NCBI GenBank assembly: GCA_027605045.1
Contig: JAQFWX010000015.1
Span: 728,455 to 792,454, forward strand
Reading direction: 5' to 3'
Length of the DNA stretch: 64,000 nt
From: Phallus indusiatus
Lineage: Eukaryota; Basidiomycota; Agaricomycetes; Phallales; Phallaceae
The notes beneath the pieces were generated by a model that saw only the letters and a list, made by a program, of their open reading frames with translations, was not told where the DNA came from and made no database searches. How positions within the stretch are numbered: the first letter of the stretch is position 1; each line of letters starts with the position of its first letter. Both the position numbers and the translations under genes were made by a program. Shown one piece after another: positions 45,450 to 57,700 of the stretch.

Positions 45450-47361
45450 TTAAGGTCTAGAAACCCTCTTGGCTGCATTCAGCGCGTATGTGCACCATTC
45501 CAACAAAGTGTCTTTACTCTCCATGCCAACGCTGATTCTCACCAGGTCTTCATCGACACCATACTGAGCCGCCCAATCCAGCTCCCAATAATGTCCTAAA
45601 ACTGTGTATGGACATGTCAACGTGAAGTTTGTGCCTAAACTTGGACCCTTGGCGCAGGGTAATGCATCGTAAAACGCGTACGCAGCTTCACTAGTTTTGA
45701 ACTTGAGAGATACTAATCCGCCAAAATTTCCACATTCCGCGCCAGCCGGGACTGGAAATTTATACATGTCGTAGGTCTCTCGTGTTTGCCATTTTGGATA
45801 AAATATGTCTTTAATGAGGCTCTGAGGTAAAGACATTTGTGCGCGGAGGAAATCGCATACAACTTCGGCATTGTTGCTTATGACCTGGGCTCGTTGAACA
45901 AAGTTACGAGAGTTGCGCTCCATGTGAATCGCATCTTCAGGCCAGTAAAGATCTTCGTATATCTCCTCCAATTTGCTTTTAAGGATGGTATAGTGTCTGC
46001 CTTTGGAATTGAGGATGAGACTACAGCATCTTTAAGTATCTTGGATCTTGAAAAATTGAGATTGAGTTACCTTCCCCCCAAGACATTGGCAGCGCCGCTG
46101 AAGTTTTTCGACAGACTAGTCGCAACAATGTCTACGAATGGAAGGACGTTGACATTGGCAAAATTCCCAATCGTTTCATCGACTATGATAGGAAAATCGT
46201 GACGATCTGCTATTTTCCGGAGCCGACCGAGATCCACAGAGCGTAAAAGGGGGTTGGAAGGAAATTCACAGAACAATGCCAGGACCTTGGGAGCATTCGG
46301 CGCTGACAACAATTCCTCCAACTCTTTGAAACTTGCTTCGCTACTGTCCCCAAAGAAAAAGCATCCTGGGCCCCATTTATCAAGTACTTTGGAGGTATCT
46401 GTGTATGGAAACCTGTCCATGACAGTATTCAGACCACTGTAAGCTGTCGACTTGAGTGGAGGCGTACCCAAAGAGAACGCTCTTCGCGGGAGGAAATACC
46501 GTCAAAAATAATTGGTGTGCCCTCCAAATAGCGGACATCCCAGACGGAAATAAATAGACGTCTTCTTCCGAGACTTGCCCATCATGATTAGTAGAAACGG
46601 TCGGGTAAAGATCCTTGCGACCCAAGGGAGGTACGGTTACGTCGTTAGACACTAAACTAGCAATACGACGTCGAATTGTACGTTTGGCGACTATTGCAAA
46701 CTCCGCTGTCATCGGTAGACATTCACCTTCTACGTAAGGAGGCTCTGCCTCAACCGCCGTCTCATTGTTGGGGCTGAGGGTTTCTCCTGACGCTGCTAAA
46801 AATGCATCCGCCATACGACTCGATATACCAAAACCTACATGTTGCCAAAATTGTTTAGCTAGACGAAATGCTTCACTTGGGAATAAGGCGATATGAAGCT
46901 CAATTTCGGGAACAAACGCGGAACCCGGCGTTCCTACAGTTTGCACCGTCCACTCTGCTAGTCGCACTTGTATAGATTCTGGAGAATGTCGTATCATAAA
47001 ATCACGGAAATGGATGGCGATATATTTCTTGGGAAATAGCATGGAGCGCTCGTTCGGAACACCGAACTTGGTTTCGCAGATTGCAGAAAGCTACTTATTC
47101 GGAGCCCCAAGGAACATTTAACCTATCAAAGCACAACAAAGATGGAAAACAACGCACCCTCTGGATGCTTTTGTGAATCAAAAACCGCGGATATCCAGTC
47201 TTCATCGCGTCTATGACGCATTTATCGCCTCGTAGGTATCCTACATTGTGCACCCACTTTGGAAGAGAAACAGAGATGGCGTGCGGCAGTGCAAATGGGA
47301 TAGACTCCCCCATAGGAGGACATATCACGCTTGCGTTGGCATTCACAGCTGCTGAAGCCAT
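45450..47361 (-). CDS. Cystathionine gamma-synthase, 579 aa
   Basis: PLP enzyme that joins an activated homoserine ester to cysteine, giving cystathionine on the way to methionine. Exons on the minus strand are 47158-47361, 46468-47090, 46071-46412 and 45450-46020, in phase to 579 aa. The N-terminal block (CPPMGESIPF, then ISVSLPKWVHNVGY and TGYPRFLIH) is typical of fungal CGS. The catalytic half has FPYTDTSKVLDKWGPGCFFF, the PLP-ring Asp354 in VDETIGN and the Schiff-base Lys378 in TSLSKNFSG. The C-terminal block YEDLYWPEDA and VRISVGMES completes the fold. I start at the Met before ASAAVN; an upstream in-frame Met at 47454 would add 31 residues without conserved sequence. Confidence 0.95.
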
Positions 47362-47827
47362 GGAAGATTGTAAGAAGTGCGACTGTTTGCATTCATTAAT
47401 TTTGTGCAACCAGTTGGCGGAGTCTGGCGGAAAATGTTGTGGCAACACGTGCAATACGTCACGTCACGACTCGTTACATGTTTACATATCAACGCCCAAT
47501 CTTTTGGCGTTGTTTTTGCGTCGTTTAGGCGGCCTTGACACAGTTTGCATACCAAGCTAAAAACCAATTAAAAATTAATGAAAACATCGTACGTCTATGG
47601 GATTGTCGTAAATATAAAAATTCGTAAGTATACAAAACCAAAAATAGGAGCTAAAAATTTCATGAAAGATAGCATGATGAAACAGCAAGAACATTAATGT
47701 AGATATGTTTAGACCAGAGAGAGAGAGAAAAATGCAAGATCATAAATCCTTTACACGCCGTTGCTTCACCTGTCTCCGCATATATCGTCTAACAATCTTC
47801 GGTCCGAACTAAAGGAGAATATCAGAT
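47362..47827. other. Intergenic region between two minus-strand genes
   Basis: 466 bp with the promoter of the cystathionine gamma-synthase gene and the 3' region of the phosphatidylserine synthase gene, including a ga-repeat near 47717. No gene seen. Confidence 0.5.
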
Positions 47828-49917
47828 TTAGTAATCTTCACTTTCCATTCCGGGATTACGCACCTTCACAGTAGGATACAAGAGGAGGAAGACCCCGCCT
47901 GAGATTAACGACCACTTGACTTTGGTAGGGAATGGTGTTGTAAATACACCTCTTCCCCATTTAAAAACTAAGAGCAGTTCTGTGAGTACAGTCGTAAATA
48001 ACAGCCAGGCATGTTGGCCCATCCGGATTGAGTTCCTACGTAAGCGAGGGTTAGTGTGCCGAATGACACAACTCAAAACAATATACCTCGAGTCATTAAT
48101 ATATTGGTACAACTCTCGTACCGCAGGTAAAGCGAACACAAAGATCGCAGCTAGTCGGGCAATTACGATAGGATGTTCTGGTTCCAGCCATAGCAACCTA
48201 GAAAATATGAATCATACAGACCTGACGAGAAAGAGAGAAAGTATCACGATTTGAGATAAAAGGGCGTTAATTCTGCCGCAAGAAAAACCGCCAATAGTAA
48301 TACAACGGCGACGTAATGCGTTAAAGAAGCTGTTCCCTCCCATTTGAACGTGGTGAAATCGCTTGGGGTAAATTGCTTGAAAACTCTCTTGGTTTTCGAA
48401 CGGAACCCACGTGTCTGTCGTAAGCCACGCCATGTGTACCCCTAAATATTCGTTAAGGAGATATTTTCGGACGTGGACCAATCAGCTGTCTCACTTTAAC
48501 GTTTAGATATGCGCACGTTTTCATGCCTAGTGATTAAATCGTTAGATAAGTCACAAGCTGAGTGAGAAAGGAGGTAACAAACCTAAATACGTTCCTAACC
48601 AGTTGCAAAGGAGGACATCCAAAATCCACTTTGGCACAAGTTAATATGTTAATAATGATGACCAAAACACAAACCTACATGGTCCCACCAGCACTAGAGT
48701 TGAGCTCGTAAGAAAACAGAAAAGTAAATCAGTAAACGAAGTTATAATTACTTCTGCAAAATTGGCTAGGTGATGTTGCAGACTGTATTCCGCAAGCTCG
48801 AAAGCGACACTCAAGATCTTGCACCACATCAGCCGTTAGGGTTTTATATTTGGAAAAGTGCCCTTACCCAGCAAAACCAATAATCTCTAAGAATCAAAGC
48901 CTTGCCGTACCAGCCAAGGGCATGTGCAAGGCAAAAAATATCCAAGGCATTCTGCAGGAATATTTAGTTTCGACAACTTTTTGGTTATGCACTTTGAGAG
49001 CTCACCCAAATAGTCTTAAGTGAAAAAGTACAGTCTTCGGCATAGCTTCGTTCTTTGAGTGGTACGCCCAAATTCGGGTCCAATAAAGTCATCATTCCCC
49101 GTGCTGAAGGCAAGTCCTGGAAGAGAAGGAAGACCAGTAACAGTTCATATGTCAGGTTAATCCCTAAGACAATTCTCCAAATTGCTACATCCATGTAAAA
49201 ATGCTGAAGTGAGAGTATGTTTGATGTGTATTTACCTGGGTGTGGGCGGATAAATGGTCCATCTCGGAATTGAACCATTGAGAATAGTAAAAATGATATA
49301 ATCGACGCGTATACCCCTCTAAAAGTATGATATTTGTAGTTTGTGACGAAATCCACGGCATAAGACACCTACATTCGTTTCTTATCGCGTCCTTCCTCGA
49401 CTACATCGTCTGTGATTGCGACGTACGCTAGTGCTATTAAAGCAAAAAATGCTGTTGTGAGTGTCGCCGGTTTGTACAGAAATCTATTCAATGTCATGAA
49501 AATAAATCATCTCATGAACGAAACGCGACGAACTCTACACTTGTATCCTTCTGGGCTGCAAAAGGTTCGATCTTGGTATAGGGTTCAGTACGATCGGCCT
49601 GAACAAACACGTATGAAACAGTTATGAAACTCCATATCGCGAAAAGAAAGTGAGACCACATACATCGTACCCTATATAGTATCCGTTGAATATGAGTTCA
49701 ATTATAATCAAAACCTAGCGGGCAGGAACTCACACCGTACTGGATTTCCGTCAATACCTGGAATCTCTGCCGGACCAATATCGGGATCTGGGATAACCTC
49801 TGTGTCGGTTTCTTCAACAGGAGATGTCGGCGATGTATAGCCCTCGTCGTTAATCCGTGCAGATGACACGGCCATGGTGGGTAGAGGCGAAGACTGGGAT
49901 TCGGGCACGGTTGCCAT
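47828..49917 (-). CDS. Phosphatidylserine synthase (PTDSS-type), 435 aa
   Basis: ER membrane enzyme of the PTDSS family, which makes phosphatidylserine by base exchange. Thirteen exons on the minus strand: 49741-49917, 49664-49671, 49373-49483, 49236-49318, 49006-49184, 48868-48951, 48752-48817, 48679-48693, 48583-48628, 48501-48526, 48248-48441, 48087-48197 and 47828-48035, in phase to 435 aa. Family blocks in order: FLYKPATLTTAFFALIALAY, MVQFRDGPFIRPHP, LLFQDLPSARGMMTLLDPNL, SYAEDC, ALILRDYWFCW, FELAEYSLQHHLANFAE, CWWDHWILDVL, FKWEGTA and VRELYQYINDSR. These carry the conserved His, Glu and Asp residues. Exons of 8 and 15 nt are needed; the 8-nt one was chosen because it gives GTIFLYKP in frame. 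Around eight membrane helices. Confidence 0.93.
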
Positions 49918-50318
49918 TCTAATAGGAAGCTGGAAAAGCGCTGTAGCGCGTGTCACGGACACCACGACGGTCACATGGTCACAAACGTGCGCGGAATGGC
50001 TTCTCCTGTTCGGAGCTTGAAAACGCTTGAATTCTAGCGCGTCGCGCCGTTCCGCTGCTTTTTTTGCTCCTTGATCAAATTCGACACACGGCAATTTTGG
50101 ACGCGTCTTCTATTGTCTTCAGCAAGATAATTCGAGCTCAAACCTGTCCGAATGCGTCCAAATTGCTCTATACACTGCCTTTCGTTGATGTCCTAATTTT
50201 TGGACACGCGTTATACAAACCCAGGTGTCCACACAAAGGTCTTTAAAAGAAGGAAACCATTGCCACAATTTGTCAATTTTTTTTCTCGTTCTCTCACCAA
50301 CCTGTCAAAAATACCCCC
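49918..50318. other. Divergent promoter region
   Basis: 401 bp between the starts of the phosphatidylserine synthase gene (-) and the deaminase gene (+). It must hold both promoters. No clear TATA box; no other gene. Confidence 0.6.
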
Positions 50319-51682
50319 ATGGAATACGAAGACGATTTAAACGTGGCCGTCTCCTTGGCAGCAACGACTCTAACTCAACCTGAAAATGTCATAAACTCCC
50401 TAGTTAACCACGACGAGTCAACGACAGATCCTATATTCATTCTTGACGCTATAGCTCATGTTTGCTCTCGGGCCATTGACGATAACTTTGCGGTTGCCTG
50501 TAGCGTCGACGTCGCCAAAGAAGAAGTTTATCTATTCGTGTCCGGTCGGAGTGGTGTCGATGCACCCACAATAAGTCACCTCCGTAGAATATGGGACCTA
50601 ATGAAGGAAATTTCGCTTTACTCGACAGAATCACGACGAATGCAGACTCGGTTTCTAGACACGACAGCTTTAGACGGTACGATTGCGGAAGTTTATGCCT
50701 TTTTGTCGCGGGAAGTCTACTCGTTCGGGCTCCAGGGGTTTAGGGCGCGATTTTTGTACTGGGTCGAAGAATTAAGGAAGTCTATTTTAAAGCAACCGAT
50801 TTATAGGCTTTCCTCTGTCCCACTCTTTGATGATTTCTTTAAACTTATTGCGTCCATTATGGCCATTCACATGAGCATGGACTATCTGGATCTAGCCCCT
50901 GGACCACACGAACAGCACCTGAATGACTTCATTTACCGCATAGACTCTATGACCAGATTTGCATTGGATATCCTTCATACTCCTGGACTGTATGACACAT
51001 GGTCAAGGGCCTTCAGGTGGACAGGTACGTACTCAAAGATAAAAGGGTTTCGTTATTTTTTCTCCTATGTTTGTTTCGTTTAGATAAAACTGTCCTTCGA
51101 AAAGCAATTCAAGAAATCACATACACTCACCGCGTCACACATCGACTTTTATTCTACGCACATAACCCAGACTTCCCTGTATACCACATGTCACTAATTA
51201 TTATTCCAATAAACAGCTATACCCCATACATTCCTTCCTGGCCATCCTCGACAGCGGAATGGCGTGCAATTCGCGAAAGCGTTTATTCTCGTTTTAACTA
51301 TATCCCTGGTCCGAATAGAACCGGATACCTTCAAAAGAATCCACTGCCCTCTCAATCTCTCGTTGTTCATCCGGAATGTGCCTTAATCGAATTCCTACAC
51401 TGGGCCAGTATGCTTCTCGAAACATCGTTCACCCCACCGTTGGATCATATTGGGATGTCCGCACCCCCTTGTGCACCTTGTGACATATGGATCCGAGCTT
51501 ATGTCGCCCGGACAAGGTATGCGGGAGACTACAAAACTCGTTCGTCCAGTGGAAGGTGGGAGCGAGATTGCGCGCTACCCCGTCTTGAAAGGAGGATCGA
51601 ACAACGTTTGGCTCAAGATGTTTTGAGTTACTTTTGTGTTCAGGAAGCAAAACATGGAAGAATTGGACAACGTTTCTTCTAA
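50319..51682 (+). CDS. OTT_1508-like cytidine-deaminase-fold protein, 434 aa
   Basis: Two exons, 50319-51024 and 51084-51682, in phase to 434 aa. The C-terminal part carries the zinc site of the cytidine deaminase superfamily: His331-Pro-Glu333 in VHPECALIEFL and Cys365-x2-Cys368 in PPCAPC. IGMSAPPCAPC and GRWERDCALP follow the pattern of the fungal OTT_1508-like deaminases (Pfam PF14441; usual form YIGVSKLSC and GKWYFPWAMP). The first roughly 300 residues are helical and lack motifs I know. Proteins of this group are widespread and often multi-copy in basidiomycetes. Their substrate is not known; nucleic-acid editing or defence against mobile elements has been proposed on family grounds. All zinc ligands and the catalytic Glu are present. 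Confidence 0.85.
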
Positions 51683-52005
51683 AGCTGTAGCGCTATTTTT
51701 CTGTTTTACAAACACATGGACCTTGTGTATATCATAAATTATCACTCATTGTATTCAACAACAATATTATAGAATGTGGTTATTTGCGTTTTCACCTTAG
51801 TTGATCGGACTTGAATTGAACTCCATGGAAAAGGTTACTGACAAAGAAATTACGTTACGAGCGCTTCCCTTAGCCAGCCACATGCCGGTTGTCGGCGGCC
51901 CGCTGTGGGAAAAAACGGCCAAAGCCGACGGGCAACGATGACAAAGCAAAAGGTTCGGAAGCTGGCAACTACACCGTGAAAACTCTCGCGGAACCCTCGG
52001 ACAGC
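51683..52005. other. Intergenic region with the DPP5 promoter
   Basis: 323 bp between two + strand genes. The open frame of the next gene extends upstream of its start Met, but those residues lack the secretion signal and conserved sequence. No other gene. Confidence 0.55.
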
Positions 52006-55000
52006 ATGAGACACGCATTTGTGCTCTTGTCCTCGTTCTGTGCAGTGGTTTTGGCCTCTCAGCAGCCCTTCACAATGTCAAAGCACGTTGTTACTGAAGA
52101 TCCCATTCCATTCAAGGAAGGCGTCGATAGACTCTCGCCGAAGGATTTGGTGCAGCTCGTCAGGCCTGGAACAGCTATCGCGAGCCCCGATGGTGAGACT
52201 GCCTTCATATCTGTCAGCAAATATAGCCTCGAGACGAGAAAGTGCGTTTTTGTCAAATGTTATAATTGCTTTTCGCTCGTTCTTAGCATTGATGTTGCGC
52301 AAGAAATGACAAGAAGATTCTCGTTTTTCCCATACAACCCGGTCAGGCCTCCATGGACAACCTAGCAAGCATTGCTGATGGACAAGCCATCTGGCTTGAC
52401 TCATCGACAATTGGCCATATCGTTTCCAATGACGAAGCCAAGGTGCAAGAGCTGTATGCCGTCAACATCAAACACGACAAGTCAGGTTTTGTTTCAACTA
52501 CGTCCTCTTCGCTTATCGGTACATTCCCGCTGGGTGATATTGCAAATTTCAAATATTCTCCTCAAGCCGAGGCTTTGGTCTTCTCTACTTACGTCTGGCC
52601 CGATGGCAACAGTAAGCTGATGTATTGATTAATAAGCCTCTTGGTTCTGAATTCTTTTCGCAGTCCTCAAGGTTAAAGAAAATGATGAAGCGTATCAAAA
52701 CCGCGGAAATTCTGCTCAGGTTTATGATCGTCTCTTTGTTCGACACTGGGACACTTGGAGGGGTCCTAAAACGCAAACCCTCTTTTCCGTCACGTTGAAA
52801 AAAGTTGACGGAAAATGGAGCCTGGGCGACGACTACGTTTCTCCATTGAACAACACTCAACATGTGGGTTTTTTGACAGACACAAAGTGTATTTGACCCA
52901 GACTAAGTGCCTACACAGAGTACACCTGTAGAACCATTTGGCGGAACAGATAGCTTCGATATCTCAAACACTCATATTGTGTATACCACCAAAGATCCGA
53001 ATGTTAACCCTGCTACGCATACTCGACAAGACATCTATATAGTCCCGATTAAAGGAGGCGAATCCCCTAAACGCCTTACGTCCGGTACACAAGGCGCCAC
53101 CAATAGCCCAGTTTTCAACAAACAAGGAACCAAAGTTGCCTGGACTGAGATGGAAGAGGATGGCTATGAAGCTGATAGGAAAGTAGACTTCTTCACCGTC
53201 TTCTTTTAAATTTCCCTCATATTCATCCATTTATATAGAGCAAAGATTATCATTTATGACTTGGAAAAAGACATCCGGTTTACTCTGACTCCCCAATGGG
53301 ATCGCTCTGCTTCCCAACTTACAGTAAGCGCCAATTCTAGATTGAATCGTCATGTGCTTCTCGTCTTAAACCTTATTCAGTTTTCTTCCGAAGGAGATAA
53401 AATCATATTCACAGCATCTGATCTGGCCAGAACCAAGATTTTTGCCATAGATGTTGTGGAAACCCCTTCCATCAGCGATGCTAATTTAACCGTCGCGGAC
53501 CCCGTCGCTCTGACATCTTCTCATTCAGTATCTCACATTCAACCTTTGAACGATGGTCGCATACTCTTCATGCAATCATCATTCCAAAGTCCAAGCGAAG
53601 CGTTTATATACTCGGCGAGTTCTTCACCCAAAATCGCGCAGATCACTGCATTGTCGCGCGAGAGTTTACAAGGAAAGTCGTTGGATGCTGGGGAAGAGTT
53701 CTGGACCGACGGACCTGATGGGTTCAAGATTCAGTCTTGGGTGTTGAAACCCTACGGTTATGTCAAAGGATCTGGAAAGAAATGGCCTGTTGTGTTTATT
53801 GTTCATGGTGGACCACAAAGTAGGGTTTTTCAACCTTTTATACGCAGTTCAGTATAGTGACATCCTGAAGGTTCGACCGATGATGCCTGGTCCAATAGAT
53901 GGAACCCAAATGGTATGCAGCCTCTGCAATCGCGACGTATAGCTAGCTTCTCATGCTGAAGGATTGTTTCCCCAGTGTTTGCTCAACAAGGCTACTTTGT
54001 CATTAACCCGAATCCCACCGGATCAACCGGATTTGGACAAGGTTTGTCCGGTTTGCTAATTGTGCGGCTCTTTTTATCTATATGAATCTTGGGATTTTTT
54101 ATGACAGAATTCACTGATCGGATTGGTCTTCATTGGGGTTCGAGACCTTTTAACGACCTCATCGCCGTTTGGAAAGCAGCATTGAAGGCCTACCCAGACG
54201 TATGTTTCTTCCGAGATTTTGGAAAGCTAAGTAATTGAACAATGTCGGTAGATTGATCCTGATCGTGCTGCTGCGGCTGGTGCAAGTTGGGGAGGATATG
54301 CTATGAAGTGAGTTCACGTGTTTTATCATTCGTCTCAATTAACGTATGATTATGATAGTTGGATCAACGGACATCCGGAGTTTGGCTTCGGTTTCAAGGC
54401 AATTGTGTGCCATGACGGAGTGGGTATTTCTCTAAAAGTGAAATTATACCAACGTTCACTCATTTACGCTATTTTTTTCTTTAGGTCTTTGATACGAGGT
54501 ACCATGGATTCTCTACCGAGGAACTGTACTTCGTATGTCAATCTTTGTGTGTTTCTAGAATGTGATTGAACGAAATTTTTTTTGAAGCCCAACCACGAAT
54601 TCGGTGGACCTCCGTGGGATCAAGGAGAGGAACATTTGTTGGATAAGTAAGACCCCCAATTTCGACCTCCCTCTCCCTCAGAAACAAAGTTGCTGACCAG
54701 CATATAGATGGAATCCTTCTCAATTCATCGATAAATTTTCTGTGCCACAATTGCTCATTCACGGTTCACTCGATTACCGTTTGCCAGAGACAGAAAGTTT
54801 GGGCATTTTCAATTCTCTTCAACAGTAAGTTACCTATCATAACAGATCGAGCGATTGCTGATTGCACTGCACTTGAAGACGTGGTATTGACAGCCGACTC
54901 GTTATCTTCCCGGATGAGAACCATTGGGTATTGAAACATGAGAACAGGTAAAACTCCTTGCACCCATCTCATTTTGACTCCCATTTATTCGATTTCCGTA

Positions 55001-55056
55001 GCCTCAAATGGCATGAAGAAGTTTTTGGATGGATAGCCAAGTATACCGAAGCATGA
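52006..55056 (+). CDS. Secreted dipeptidyl-peptidase V-like serine peptidase (S9C), 729 aa
   Basis: Extracellular peptidase that removes dipeptides from oligopeptides. Sixteen exons: 52006-52241, 52304-52611, 52664-52863, 52919-53182, 53246-53323, 53381-53819, 53871-53912, 53976-54041, 54108-54199, 54252-54307, 54359-54419, 54485-54532, 54588-54646, 54708-54824, 54879-54947 and 55002-55056, in phase to 729 aa. It begins with a signal peptide ([19 protein letters not shown]). A beta-propeller of roughly 420 residues precedes the hydrolase domain. Catalytic residues are Ser587 in GASWGGYAM, Asp672 in [10 protein letters not shown] and His704 in DENHWV. Length and motifs match fungal DPP5. The start Met is the one directly before the signal peptide. 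Confidence 0.96.
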
Positions 55057-55481
55057 CCAATGGATAAGAAATTACATGTGTGCTGTATCTATACCGAATT
55101 TTATCGCAAATGTTCCAGCTGAATAGTAATAATTGAAATGTTTACTGTATGGCTCCGATGAAGCCCTAAGTCCCATCATATTTAGTAGCCAGTGAAGGTA
55201 ATGCGACAACTGAAATTAAGTTCGTTGTACGTTGCTTACGGCGCAATTTTCGAATAGACTCGAGGAAATCTCAGTACTTCTTTATTGTTCATAGGCTCAG
55301 GACATTCGCAATATCGCAGAACCAATATAATAAATTCAGACTGGCAATTTGGAAAGTTGTTCAGCGCTGTGTAATATTTAATGGTTGTCTTGAAATATAA
55401 TTATAATTTCGATAGTTACATAACATGTTTGGCTATGACAGGATGGAACCGGGAAAAGAGAGATTAAGGATATTGTGTAGG
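55057..55481. other. Convergent intergenic region
   Basis: 3' flanks of the DPP5 gene (+) and the acetoacetate decarboxylase-like gene (-). Nothing coding seen. Confidence 0.55.
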
Positions 55482-56471
55482 TCAAGTCTTCCTCTTAGTC
55501 TTCCCTGGTTTTGCATCTTCGATAGGTTCTAAAACCGACAGATCCATTTTTTTCAGATAAGCCCCTGCGACAGGCTTGATCTTTGAAAAGTAAACTCCAT
55601 CCGCAAATTCACCGTGTTTGATGCTTTCTTCTTCGTCTGTGTTGTTGGCGGGCTGAACAGTCATAAGAGTCGCCTTGCCCTTCATAGTCGATTTAAATGT
55701 GCGCCATTGATTTGTCGATATTTCGATGGCAGAGTCCTGTAAACCTGGTAACGGAGGTTGAGTAAACATGCTTTCCATGAACGGAATGTATTCGCTGTTG
55801 AATGGGAAAGAGGGAAGGTAACGAAATGGATTCAAAGTACATATAGCACTGAAGAAGGGCGGATTGGGTTTGGATCCTTCCGTATGGGGTTGGGAGACTT
55901 TGATGTGAACTCGTTTAGGTCCAGCGGGGCGGTCTTCTTGTTGAGGGAGTTCAGTGAACGAAAATGTCGCAAGGTGTTTCGGGATGTTCCAGTTGTAACG
56001 ACCTTAAAATTGGAAGTCTGTATCATGAAGGACATTTTTGTTTTGAAGATAACTCACCGTTGTACACTGATGCTTCGCTGGATAAATATATATTCGTTAT
56101 TCGCAAATGATTGTTACCCCCTGGTGTTTCAAATTGCCCCGGTATGTAAAGTAATTCATCATAGGGTCCTACATATGTACGTACACACAATCAGTTAGCT
56201 TCTTAAATCAAAGATCTTTATGAATACTCGTACCAACGGGTGATGTATGATACCTTATAATCTGGACGAACCCAAAACCCATAGTAACGCCGCCTCGGAA
56301 TTTCCCCGATTTCTCTTCATTTGCGAAGTCGCCTTGTGCTTCAAGAGGATGATATACACCCGATAAGCTGTCGTTGAGTTTATTTGGACTAGACGTCACA
56401 ATAATGTATACTTCGCCGGTCAAATTCCAAGGAGGGGGGAAATGGGTGGGATGAGGGCGGGAGTCAGACAT
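55482..56471 (-). CDS. Acetoacetate decarboxylase-superfamily protein, 289 aa
   Basis: Three exons on the minus strand, 56234-56471, 56058-56168 and 55482-56002, in phase to 289 aa. Motifs fit the acetoacetate decarboxylase-like fold (Pfam ADC): FPPPWNLTGEVYIIV at the start, IIRYHTSPVGPYDELLYIPG, then ITNIYLSSEASVYNGRYNW and NIPKHLATFSF. In bacterial enzymes a lysine pair is catalytic. Here the equivalent YNWNIPKHLA segment has one lysine, so activity cannot be judged from sequence. Similar single-copy genes are common in basidiomycetes with unknown function. No signal peptide. Confidence 0.8.
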
Positions 56472-56836
56472 GGTGATATCGGGCCGACAAGTTTTATTTT
56501 ATGTTCTGTTGCGGGGATATCGCCATTCAAGTTAGCCCGTGCTGAAAACTACCAGTGGTGTGCCTTGGCGTACGCGCGATTCTATAAGTCCCTGGGGGCG
56601 TTGCCCTATGTCGCGTCATTCCTCGTGTGTGCATTGCTTGTCTGAGGTGTACTGAGGTGTCGTAGGGATCGCTGTTCCCACATGGCGTCCACTCCCTTCA
56701 TCTTGCTTGTCCTCTCTGTCTCCATCGCGGTACGTCTAGTTTTCCGTGTGTTGCGCGGAATCTCCCAATGTCATTGATGTACATACTACCAATCAATGTC
56801 GCAAAAATCGCAAGTGTCTTATATTAATTAATGATT

Positions 56837-56920
56837 GAGTCAAGGCGCTAACTTCACATTTTATCAGTTTACATATAAAGTTTTATTAACCGATAAAATG
56901 TGAAATTAGAGCCTGGACTC
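56837..56920. repeat. 84-bp hairpin with 29-bp arms
   Basis: 56837-56865 and 56892-56920 are inverted repeats with few mismatches (left arm core cttcacattttatc, right arm core gataaaatgtgaa). The loop is 26 bp of AT-rich DNA. It could be a very small MITE or a transcription-stop hairpin; the flanks show no clear target duplication. Confidence 0.7.
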
Positions 56921-57430
56921 ACTTTGGGATCGCGCGCGCGGCCACCTATAGTACCCACACGTAACTATACTGTTAGACCGTGTCACGGTCTATGTGACAA
57001 CGTCTATTAAGATACCGACCCCGCGAAATCTCTAACCTGCGAAATATTGTGCGAACAATTGCAGGTGTTTTCGTCCACTTCAACGAAATTTCACCTGGAA
57101 GAAAAATTGAATATTTTTACATCGAAATATATTATTTTTATTAATAAAATAATACTTTTATCAAGACCTCATTGGTTCTTGTTGAGCGCTCCCTGTTGAA
57201 CACTGACGTGTCTGTCAGCTGACATGCCAGCATCACCGACGTCACACAGATCACACATCACGCTGGCCACGTCATCCCCCCTCATCATCGACCTCCCCCT
57301 CGTCGTCGTCGTCTCTCACAGCGACGACGCCATCCGCCCTTCCACACTATCATTCTCCTTCGAATTTTTTTCTTCTTTATCTTACTGGTGGCGCATGCGA
57401 ATTCAGGGACCCTGTGTCATCTCCCCTACC

Positions 57431-57465
57431 CTCCTCATCGTCCTCATCCTCATCCTCATCCTCAC

Positions 57466-57499
<34 letters not shown>

Positions 57500-57500
57500 T
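57431..57500. repeat. Simple repeat, tcatcc/tcatcg
   Basis: Direct hexanucleotide repeats (tcatcc, then tcatcg) run for about 70 bp. It is low-complexity DNA; the open frames across it are Ser or Val/Ile runs. Confidence 0.9.
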
Positions 57501-57640
57501 CTGCCACCCACCCTTCTACACCGTCATTTTGTATTCGCTTTCTTTCCTCTCTTCAACAATCTGGTTTTATTTTCCCATCTCATCTCCCTTCACGACGACT
57601 CCATCTTCCACGGCTCTGTGCTTTCCTCCTTCAAGCCCTC

Positions 57641-57700
57641 ATGGGAAAGTCTAAACACACTAAACTCCCGGTTCTCCGTCATGTCCGTGGAACAACATTA
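57641..57700 (+). pseudogene. 5' end of a gene interrupted by the Tc1/mariner element
   Basis: Twenty codons from an ATG (MGKSKHTKLPVLRHVRG and so on) run straight into the TA target site at 57699-57700. When the element and one TA copy are left out, the frame continues without a break at 63673. The protein start is basic and resembles the N-terminus of a repeated fungal protein, but I do not recognise the family. Confidence 0.6.

Larger units (their letters stand above)
56472..57640. other. Intergenic region with hairpin and simple repeat
   Basis: About 1.2 kb between the acetoacetate decarboxylase-like gene and the interrupted gene. It holds an 84-bp hairpin (56837-56920) and a trinucleotide/hexanucleotide repeat (57431-57500). 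The open frames over 57224-57800 are products of that low-complexity DNA. Confidence 0.55.
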
